64,000 bases of DNA from JANOBD01 sp031411495 (GTDB lineage: Bacteria > Planctomycetota > Phycisphaerae > Tepidisphaerales > Tepidisphaeraceae), in contig JANOBD010000235.1 in NCBI GenBank assembly GCA_031411495.1, forward strand, positions 1-64,000, given 5' to 3'. Of this stretch, positions 53,910 through 62,500 are shown in pieces. A program made the position numbers and the translations under genes. Every line of letters starts with the position of its first letter. Positions within the stretch are counted from its first letter, which is position 1. The notes beneath the pieces are model-generated. The model was not told where the DNA came from. It did not search any database and saw only the letters and a list, made by a program, of their open reading frames with translations.

Positions 53910-55043
53910 TCACATCATTGCCAGGAGTGCCCGCGCCACGCGGTCCGCCGCATCTGGCTTGCTCAGCGAACTCGCCGATTTGGCCATGGCGAGCCTGCGC
54001 GGCACATCATAAAGAAGTGATTCAAGCAAGGGTCGAAGCGATTCGCCGTTTTTCCTGCGATCCTTTTCGTCCTTTATCACCAGGGCTGCACCTTGATCTG
54101 CGAGCGCCTTTGCATTGGCGAGCTGATGCTGGTCCTTGTGAAACGGATACGGCATCAGGATGCTCGGTACCGCACATGCCGTGAGCTCGGCACAACTGCT
54201 CGCGCCGGAGCGGGAGACGGCCAGATCGGCGCACGCCCATACGTCGGCCATCGCCGGCGTAAAATCGAGGACGGTCGCCGATACTTCAAGTTCCCGATAT
54301 TCGCTCTTCACCTGTGCCGCATTGTCCTTCCCAGCCAGATGCAGGATCTGCCACCCCTGCAGCATCCCGCTCGCGGACGATTCGAGGATCTGCCTGAGCG
54401 ATTCGATGACGGCCTGGTTGACCGTCACTGCGCCTTGAGAAGCGCCGGTCACCACCAATGTCTGGAGCATCGGGTCAAGGCCCAGGCGTTTAGATGCTTC
54501 GATGCGCGGCGGTCGCGCCAGGATCTCTGCTCGGATCGGGCAGCCGGTGGTTTCAAGCTTTGCTTTGTGTGCCGCCGAAACGTGGTGAATGGTCTCGTCA
54601 AATTGGCAGAAGACTCTTTGAACATACGAGAGGAGGTACTGATTCGCCTGCCCGGGGATGACGTCGGGATTGAGGATGGCGGTCGGAAGCTTGAGCTTCG
54701 CAGCCGTCTTCACGCAGACGCCCGCCGCATATCCACCAAGTCCCAGCACGGCGGCGGGTTTCTTCTCGGCGATGAGTTTCTTCACCTGTTCCTGAGTCGC
54801 GCGCCAGCCGCGCCAGAAGCGCAAAAGCCCGCCTACGCTACGCCGCGGAGGAACGATCGGTTGCGGAACCCATTTGAACGGAGTGCTTTCGAGGATCGTC
54901 GCGTCGATGTCCCGTTCGGTGCAGAGGAAATAGGGCTCGATCTGCGGATTGATTGCGGCAAGCGCCTGCGCGACGGCGATTCCCGGGTACAAGTGGCCGC
55001 CACTTCCTCCGCCGGCGAATAGGATGGTGCGACGTGAATTCAC
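53910..55043 (-). CDS. murG: UDP-N-acetylglucosamine transferase MurG
   Basis: 377 residues. GT-B fold lipid II synthase: adds GlcNAc to lipid I on the inner membrane face. The N-domain glycine loops FAGGGSGGHLYPGIAVAQAL, VLGLGGYAAGVCV and the C-domain GASQGAVTVNQAVIESL, SRSGASSCAELTACAVPSIL and PFHKDQHQLANA are present. The usual HEQN motif reads LNPDVIPGQAN, so the His and Glu are replaced. No other cell-wall gene lies beside it, and it is divergent from the small lipoprotein gene. Confidence 0.93.
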   Translation of the reverse strand: MNSRRTILFAGGGSGGHLYPGIAVAQALAAINPQIEPYFLCTERDIDATILESTPFKWVPQPIVPPRRSVGGLLRFWRGWRATQEQVKKLIAEKKPAAVLGLGGYAAGVCVKTAAKLKLPTAILNPDVIPGQANQYLLSYVQRVFCQFDETIHHVSAAHKAKLETTGCPIRAEILARPPRIEASKRLGLDPMLQTLVVTGASQGAVTVNQAVIESLRQILESSASGMLQGWQILHLAGKDNAAQVKSEYRELEVSATVLDFTPAMADVWACADLAVSRSGASSCAELTACAVPSILMPYPFHKDQHQLANAKALADQGAALVIKDEKDRRKNGESLRPLLESLLYDVPRRLAMAKSASSLSKPDAADRVARALLAMM

Positions 55044-55260
55044 GGCGCCGTTTTAGGGTTATTCAAAGGCGCTCGCAAATATCGCGGCACGGGAGAGCGA
55101 ATCTGCCCGGTAATCGGACGTCGCTCGCAGAGCATGATGACTTGTCATGCCGTCCGAGCGCGTTAGCATCACCGCGTGTAAGTATTATTGCTGCCATTGA
55201 GTAAGACGTGCAACACGTCGAACGGCCGCAAGCAACGAGGATTTTTCGAAAGGATCGAGA

Positions 55261-55740
55261 ATGCGAATCGTCACAATCGGATTGTGCGCAGCATTGGGTT
55301 TTGGATTCTTCGCAGTTGGCTGCGACGAAAGCAGCAGCACGACTCCAAAGGTCGATACCACGGCTGCTGACAAGGCTGCTGACAAGGCTGCGGATTCGGC
55401 CAAGAGCACGGCTGACAAGATGAATGCCGCCGCTGCGGACGCCAAGAACAACGCGGGTGCAGCGATGGACACTGCAAAGGATAAAGCGGCCGGCGCCGTC
55501 GATACGGCGAAAGATGCCGCGGGCGATATGATGGCCCAGGTACAGAAACTCTACGACGACGCCAAGGCATCGCTCACCAAGATGCCCCCAGATGTCGACA
55601 CGGCGCAAAAGTATGTCGATCAACTCAAAGGCTGGCAGGACAAGCTTCCGGCCGACTGGAAGGCGAAGATTGACGAACTCGTGAAGATGCTTGGCGATGC
55701 GAAGGACAAGCTCAAGAATATGCCGGGGATGCCCAAGTGA
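55261..55740 (+). CDS. Ala/Lys/Asp-rich lipoprotein with LEA-like repeats
   Basis: 159 residues. The signal peptide ends in a lipobox (GFFAVGC, Cys near 20). The mature part is dominated by 11-residue-like repeats (DKAADKAADSAKSTADKM, NNAGAAMDTAKDKAAGAVDT) typical of long amphipathic or LEA-type stress proteins. A helical tail follows (WKAKIDELVKMLGDAKDKLK). No enzyme motif. The ATG is preceded by GAAAGGATCGAGA. A strong terminator follows. Confidence 0.82.
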   Translation: MRIVTIGLCAALGFGFFAVGCDESSSTTPKVDTTAADKAADKAADSAKSTADKMNAAAADAKNNAGAAMDTAKDKAAGAVDTAKDAAGDMMAQVQKLYDDAKASLTKMPPDVDTAQKYVDQLKGWQDKLPADWKAKIDELVKMLGDAKDKLKNMPGMPK

Positions 55741-55776
55741 ACCGGCGACGAGATGAACTGAAAGATTGACTCGACT

Positions 55777-55806
55777 GGCCGCCCGACCGGGCGGCCGGTT
55801 TTTTTG
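55777..55806 (+). terminator. Rho-independent terminator of the LEA-like gene
   Basis: An 8-bp perfect stem (GGCCGCCC / GGGCGGCC) with a 4-base loop is followed by GGTTTTTTT. Confidence 0.9.
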
Positions 55807-55827
55807 GTTCGACTCGTGGTTTGCCAC

Positions 55828-58743
55828 TCACGGCGCGGTCGTCGGCTGGGTGGTTGCCGAGAGCGCGTCGAGCTTCGACTGCCACTCTTTCGCGGCATCG
55901 GGTTTTTTCCAAGCGGTATAGAGCTCGACGTACGCCGCGGCCATCCTTTTCATGTTCCGTGGATTACTGTTGCGGTCGAGCACCTCGCGCGCGTCGTTCA
56001 GTTCCTTCTCGGCTTCTTTATATCGACCCAGCGCGGTCAACGCGCGGCCTAGTCCCCGACGTGCGACGGCGGATTCGAGCGGCTGCTGGATCTTCGCGAA
56101 CGCGTCGACAGCGGCTTGCAGGTCCGATTCGGCGTCGGCCGGTTTGCCTGCGTCGATCAGCGACTGGCCGCGTCCGTTGAGGGTGTTGGCCGCGCCGTAC
56201 CCGTTGGGATTGATCGCTCGCTCTTCAGCCAGGATCGCTGTGTACAGAGCATGCGACTCATCGAATTGCCTGGCGTCGCTGAGTGCGCTGGCGAGGTTCC
56301 GCTGCGTCGATAGCCGCTGAGACGGCGCCACATCGGTTCCCTTCATCAGCTCGAGAAGCTCGCGATAAATGACGATCGCCTCACTGCTTTTCCCCTGTGC
56401 GGCCAGCGCCAGCGCGAGGCTGTTTCGCGATTGAAGGGTGAGCTTGTGGGCAGGTCCGAACGCGGCCGTCGATTTCTGGATGATGTCGTTGAAGATGCTG
56501 ACGGCATCGTCGATGCGGCCCAGGGCAACATAAGTGTCTCCGAGCGCGCGCTCGCTGATGAGCGTCTGATCGTGGGTCGGGCCAAGCACCTTTGCTGACA
56601 GGGGATAGTTGGCTTCGAAGATGGGCAACGCCTCGGCAAATCGCCCCGCCCAGGCAAGATTTTGGCCGAGATTGAAACGCGGGACGAGCAGGTACGACGA
56701 GTCCTTTCCGTACAGCTTTTCCTCGCCGGCGATCGTCTCGTTCAACACCTCGGCAGCCTCGTCGTAACGGCTCGCATACATCAGGACGCTAGCGAGATTG
56801 TTGAGCACGGGAAGGAGGCGCTCGGGATGCTCTGCGTTTACTCGGCGATGGTCGGCGATGACGTCGCGATAGAGCTTGATCGCCTGATCGAAGTGTTCGA
56901 GATCCGCTTCAATGCCTGCCTGCGACCCGCGAATCGGCAGAACATCCACGTCATCGACCGGCAGGACCGCGGTGGCGTCCTTCAACAACTGCGTATTGAG
57001 CTGGAGCGCCTCCTGGGCGCGGTATTGCCAGCGCACGATCTCGATGAGCAGGGCACGCATCCGCAGCGTGTCGCGCGACGTCGCCCCTTCTTCCTGCGTG
57101 GTGATCTCGATTGCGCGCTCCATCTGAGCACGGGCGGTGTCATAGTCGGCAAGTTCAAAAAGTGTATTGCCAATCGCCGAGCGTACTTCCGCTTCGGCGG
57201 GGGCGGAGTTCGCGAAGCGTTCGGCGATCGTCGGGATCGCCTTGTGGATCTGCTCGAGCACGGTCACTTCGCGGCCGTCTTTGGACGGGTCGGGGGAGCG
57301 CAAGAGTTCGAGGAGGAACTTACTCACGCTTTCCGACCGCGCTTGTGCCGCCACTGCGAGATCGCGGTCGCTCTTTGCCTGTGCTTCAGCGGCGACGGCG
57401 CGGTCTCGCTCGTTGCTCGCATTCTGCTTTTCGATCAGCGTTTGTTTTTGTGCGCGAATCGCGTTGTCGCGTTCCTGGCTCGCTTTGAAAAAACCGACGA
57501 TTGCGAGAATTGTTGTCGTAAGAATGAGAAGGGTGGTGACGACGGCGGTCGCGATCGCGCCCTTGTTTCGCTTCGCGAATTTCGTCAACAGGTACAGCGT
57601 GGTCGGCGGCCGTGCCTCGATGGGGCGATTGGTGAGGTACCGCTCCAGATCGCTCGCAAACGATGCCGCCGTCGCGTATCGGAGGGTTTTATCACGCGCC
57701 AGCGCCGTCATCATGATCGTCTCTAGGTCTCCGCGGAGGCTCGGGTCGATCGTCCGTGGCAGGATCGGCTCATCGGTGGTGATGCGGCGGAGAACTTCGG
57801 TGATCGATGCATTGCTGACATCGATCGGAAGTCGGTCGGTGAGCAGTTCGTACAGTATTACGCCCAGCGCCCACACGTCCGCGCGGACGTCTACGGAATC
57901 TGCGTTCGCGCTGCATTGCTCCGGCGCCATATAGCCGGGCGTCCCCAGTAGCAGACCCGCCGTGGTTTGCCAGGTGATGCGATCGTTTTCGCCAGTGCTG
58001 ATGCGGGCGATGCCGAAGTCCAGAATCTTGGGCTCGCCCTGCGAGTTGACCAGAATGTTCGCGGGCTTGAGGTCGCGGTGGATGATCGCTTGCTGATGCG
58101 CTTCCTGTACCGCCTGCGCGACGGTGATCAGCAGTTCGATACGCTGGTTGCGCTCGAGCCGATGGTGGCGTGCATATTCGACCAGCGGTTTTCCATCGAC
58201 GAACTCCATCGCGATGTAGGGCATGGCGCGATGATCGGTGGTTTCGTGCAGGCCGGCTTCGAAGATCGAGGCGATGTTTTTGTGCTGGAGCCGCGCCAGT
58301 GCCTGTGCTTCACGGCGGAACCGGTTGTGGGCGTCGATCAGCGGCAGCGCGACGCGGAACAGTTTGAGCGCGACAATGCGGTCGGTGGACACCTGCCGCG
58401 CCCTGTAAACGGCGGCCATTCCGCCCTCGCCGACAAGCCGTTCAAGCGCATATCGGCCAATGCGCTGGCCGCTGAGCGAAAGCACATCCGGCCCACCCAG
58501 GCCAAGCCACGCATCGGTGCGCTGGTCGATGACGCCGGTCGAATCGTCGTAAGCACTGATCAGTTCGCTCGCCGCGACAAGCAGTTCCCCATCGTTCTGG
58601 CAAAGCTCGCTCAGCAGTGCGGCTCGGTCGGCAGTCGGCGCGTCTAGAACGTCGGCAACGATCTCCTTGAGCCGATCCCAGTTATGCGGTCGTTCTGGCA
58701 TGGGTTGTGTGATCATGCGAGATTCTGAGGGTCCGGGGGACAT
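55828..58743 (-). CDS. Ser/Thr protein kinase with TPR extension
   Basis: 971 residues from ATG 58743 (ATG 58836 overlaps the sigma gene; 58716 is also possible). Hanks-type kinase (about 97-370): GEGGMAAVYRAR, Lys127 in VALKLF, HRDLKPANILV (222-232), DFGIAR (242-247) and GTPGYMAPEQ. One transmembrane helix (AIATAVVTTLLILTTTILAI) leads to a coiled stretch and about a dozen TPR units outside or inside the membrane. Such kinases are very numerous in planctomycetes. It lies 37 bases downstream of an ECF sigma gene, the sigma/kinase pairing typical of the group, implying phosphorylation-linked control. Confidence 0.93.
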   Translation of the reverse strand: MSPGPSESRMITQPMPERPHNWDRLKEIVADVLDAPTADRAALLSELCQNDGELLVAASELISAYDDSTGVIDQRTDAWLGLGGPDVLSLSGQRIGRYALERLVGEGGMAAVYRARQVSTDRIVALKLFRVALPLIDAHNRFRREAQALARLQHKNIASIFEAGLHETTDHRAMPYIAMEFVDGKPLVEYARHHRLERNQRIELLITVAQAVQEAHQQAIIHRDLKPANILVNSQGEPKILDFGIARISTGENDRITWQTTAGLLLGTPGYMAPEQCSANADSVDVRADVWALGVILYELLTDRLPIDVSNASITEVLRRITTDEPILPRTIDPSLRGDLETIMMTALARDKTLRYATAASFASDLERYLTNRPIEARPPTTLYLLTKFAKRNKGAIATAVVTTLLILTTTILAIVGFFKASQERDNAIRAQKQTLIEKQNASNERDRAVAAEAQAKSDRDLAVAAQARSESVSKFLLELLRSPDPSKDGREVTVLEQIHKAIPTIAERFANSAPAEAEVRSAIGNTLFELADYDTARAQMERAIEITTQEEGATSRDTLRMRALLIEIVRWQYRAQEALQLNTQLLKDATAVLPVDDVDVLPIRGSQAGIEADLEHFDQAIKLYRDVIADHRRVNAEHPERLLPVLNNLASVLMYASRYDEAAEVLNETIAGEEKLYGKDSSYLLVPRFNLGQNLAWAGRFAEALPIFEANYPLSAKVLGPTHDQTLISERALGDTYVALGRIDDAVSIFNDIIQKSTAAFGPAHKLTLQSRNSLALALAAQGKSSEAIVIYRELLELMKGTDVAPSQRLSTQRNLASALSDARQFDESHALYTAILAEERAINPNGYGAANTLNGRGQSLIDAGKPADAESDLQAAVDAFAKIQQPLESAVARRGLGRALTALGRYKEAEKELNDAREVLDRNSNPRNMKRMAAAYVELYTAWKKPDAAKEWQSKLDALSATTQPTTAP

Positions 58744-58780
58744 TATTTCGTCACGGTGCAGCGAGACGACGGAACTCGGT

Positions 58781-59338
58781 TTAACCGATCGACCCGAGCT
58801 TCTTACATAACCACGCACGCGCCATCGCCCAATCACGTTTCACCGTGCGCGGGGAGGTATCCATCGCCGTCGCGGTCTCTTCTACGCTCAAGCCCGTGAA
58901 GTAGCGCAGCATGACCACCTGGCATAGTCGATCGTCAATCACTTTCAGTTCGTCAAGTGCTTCGTCGAGCGCGAGCATCGCTGACGGTTCGGACTCTTCG
59001 CCTTTGTCGACGAAGTCGAGATCGACTCGGTCGCGATCGCCGCCACGCTTGAGTGATTGTTGGCGTCGGGCGCGCTCAATGAGGATTCGGCGCATCGCTT
59101 CGGCGGCGGCGGCGAAGAAGTGGCGCGGGTTGTCCCAGAGCGGTTCGCCGTTCTGGCTGAGCCGGAGAAAGACTTCGTGGACGAGCGCGGTCGTCTGCAG
59201 CGTGTGGCCGGAGGGCTCACGATTCATTTTTGCGTGTGCGAGATCGCGCAATTGCTGGTAGACCGCGGGGAACAATTCCGAGGTGTTCTCTTTCGCGGGC
59301 TTGTCATGGTTGCCGGATGAATGGGGCAGATCAGACAC
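58781..59338 (-). CDS. ECF-type sigma factor of the kinase-linked class
   Basis: 185 residues from GTG 59338, a start inferred from the length of relatives; the open frame continues upstream without family features, so the start is uncertain. Region 2 (TLQTTALVHEVFLRLSQNGE, HFFAAAAEAMRRILIERARR) and region 4 (CQVVMLRYFTGLSVEETATA, then MDTSPRTVKRDWAMARAWL) match the planctomycete ECF group that sits beside Ser/Thr kinases. It is the upstream gene of that pair here. Divergent from the giant PEP-CTERM gene. Confidence 0.88.
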   Translation of the reverse strand: MSDLPHSSGNHDKPAKENTSELFPAVYQQLRDLAHAKMNREPSGHTLQTTALVHEVFLRLSQNGEPLWDNPRHFFAAAAEAMRRILIERARRQQSLKRGGDRDRVDLDFVDKGEESEPSAMLALDEALDELKVIDDRLCQVVMLRYFTGLSVEETATAMDTSPRTVKRDWAMARAWLCKKLGSIG

Positions 59339-59598
59339 GTCAGAAGTGTCGCACAAATCGGGGGATCGAGCCAGAAAAATGGGACCACGGTAATCTCGTT
59401 GGGACGTAGATTCCGGAGCAATGCGGAGTGCTGCGTTTGTCGTGAAACCCGTTCGAGCGATAACCCTTTGCCAAACTACCGCATGCGACCATCGCAACTC
59501 ATTTGGCCCCGCAGGCAACTGCTTTTCGCACAATAGGTGCAATACCGGTTGCTCCCACGGAATACCGGGCCATCCAATTGTTCTTAGCGAGGTGTGAG

Positions 59599-62500
59599 AT
59601 GTTTGTGCGCTCAAACAAGTCGGCGTTACTTTGCGCTGCGATCGCGGCAGTTGTTTCCATTCCAAGCCTTTTGCCAGCCCAAACGGTCTACACCGGTCCG
59701 AACAATGGCGACTGGGCGACCGGAGGCAACTGGTCGGCGGGTGCCCCAACTGGTGCGCTCAATGCGCAGATCAATAACAATGCCAGTTTGGTCAACGTCA
59801 ACCTGGCCGCCAGCACGACCGGAAACGTCAACAACCTGACGATCGATGCCGGCGACTCGCTGACGCTCCAGAACAATTCGACGCTCAACATCGGTGGGAA
59901 TCTTCTCGGTACCGGAACGCTCAAGTTCATCGCCAGCCCGAATCAGACGTTCCTCAACTTCAGTAGCCCGACCGCGACGATCGCAGGGCTGATCGATTTC
60001 AACTACCAGACCGCTTCGCCCGCGGACGGTCGACTTGCCGGCCCGGGTAGCGGCACCCTGACCAATAACGGCTCGATCCGCGGATCAGGCACGTTCGCTA
60101 ACATCCGCTTCACCAACTCTGCATCTGGCTTGTTGGAGAACTATCAAACCGGCGCGCAGATGTATATCGATGCCAACAACGGCGGTGGCGGACTCTTCGT
60201 CAACCTCGGAACCATCCGTGCCCTTGCCGGCTCGACTGTTTCCTTCGCCGGCGACAACGGCGGCGACGTCAACTCCACTGGCGGCAGCATCCAGGCCAAC
60301 GGTGCGGGCGCGATCGTCCGATTCGTTAACAACGCTTCCGTGACCGGCGGAAACTACTCCACCACTGGCGGCGGGGAGATTCTCGTCGAGGCCGGCCAGG
60401 CCGCGAACGCTTCGCCGCAATCGCTCAGTGGCACGTGGCACGTGGCCAACAACGCCACGCTCAGCATCAATGGCGCGATGACCAACAACGGCACCTTCAA
60501 TTTCACGCCAGCCGCGAATGTCGCGTTAATGAATCTCACTGGAAACCTTACACTCAGCGGCACCGGATCACTGGTCGGCAACTATCCCGGTACCGGTCCA
60601 GGAACTCGCATCGACGGCGGCGCGAACATCCTGACCCTCGGCGCCAACCAGACGGCAACCGGCGTGATTCAGTTCAACAACGTCCGTGTTGTGAACAATG
60701 GAATCATCGATGCAAACCTGAACCGCGCCACGCTTGGCGATTCGGGCATGTACCTAGACGCCTACAACGGCGGCGGCGGACTCTTCGTCAATAACAACAT
60801 CATCCGCGCCACCAATGGCGGCATCGTCCGCATCGTCGGTGACAACGGCGGAGACCTGGCCAACAACGGAACGATCAGCGCCATCGGCACAGGATCGCTC
60901 ATCCGCTTCCAGAACAACGCCAGCGCGACCGGCGGGGCATGGGTCAGCAGCGGCGGCGGTGAAATCGAAGTCGCCGCAGGCCACGCGGGTACGCTCAACG
61001 CGCCGTCGTCGCTAACAGGCACGGTCCGCGTGCAGGACAGCGCCACGCTTACCCTCAACGGCACCATCACCAACAACGCCGCCATCCGTCTCACCACGGG
61101 CGGCAACCTCAGCCTGCTGAACGTGAACGGCCCGCTCACGCTCAACGGCACCGGCTCGATCGTCGGCGAATACTCGGGTGCTGGCACCGGCCCGCGCATC
61201 GATGGCGGTGCCAATCTGATCACGCTCGGTGCTAATCAGACCGTTTCCGGAACCGTCAAGTTCAACAACACCACCGTCACCAACAACGGTCTGATCGACG
61301 CCAACACCACCGCGGGCATCTACGTCGATCCGTACAACGGCGGCGCGGGCCAGTTCATCAACAACGGCACCATGCGTTCCAGCGGCGGCGGGATCATGCA
61401 GATCGTCGGCGATTTCGGCGGCGATACGATCAACAACGGCACGATCCTTTCGACCGGAACTGGCTCGATCACCGAATTGATCAACTCTGCCTCCGTCACC
61501 GGCGGAACCTGGTCCAACGCCAGCGGCGGTGTCATTCGCGTCCGACCAGGACACACCGGATACCTGAACGGACCCCTCACACTCAGCCCCGGATCGACGT
61601 TCCTGGTTCCCGCTAACAATGTTGCAGGTGGAACGACACTCAATCTCAACGGCACCGTTACGGGCAACGGCGCAACGCTCCGCCTCGACGCCGCCGGCGC
61701 GCTCTCGCTATTGAACCTCAACGGCGACGTCACGCTCACCACCGGCACGCTCCTCCGTGGGACCTACACCAATGTCTCCGGCACCAGCCCCGGCCCGCGC
61801 ATCGATGCAACCTCGAACACCCTCACTGTCGCCGCCGGCGCGACCATCGACGGCGTCATCTACTTCAACAATGACCGCCTCGTCAATAACGGCACGATCA
61901 CTGCTAACAACGCCGCCGGCATGTACGTCGACCCGAACAACCAGGCCGCCGACCTGTTCATCAACAACAACATCATGGAAGCCACCGGCGGCGGATTGAT
62001 GCAGATCGCCGGCGATTTCGGCGGAAACCTGAAGAACAACGGAACGCTTCGTGCTGTCGGCGCAGGTTCGATCCTTGAGCTGCTGAATTCGATCACCGTC
62101 GTTGGCGGGACCATCTCCACCAGCGGCGGCGGCGTCGTCCGCGTCAAGCCGGGCGGCACTGCATCCCTTGTCGGGCCCGCCACGGTGAGTGCCGGTTCAA
62201 CCATGACCGTCCTTGCCACGAACGTGTCGGGAGGGACGACGTTGAATGTCTCGGGCAACTACACGCTCAACGGCACGCTTGATCTCAACGCCGCCGGCGC
62301 GCTGGCACTGCTCAATGTCGCTGGCGACACCACGCTTGGCACCGGAACGCTCAACGGCCTGTACACCAACATCGCCGGCAGCCCCGGCCCGCGCATTGAC
62401 GCGGTTTCAAGTACGCTCACGGTCTCTGCCGCCTCCACCATCCAGGGCGTCGTCTACTTCAACAACGCCCGCGTGATCAACAACGGATTGATTGATTGCA

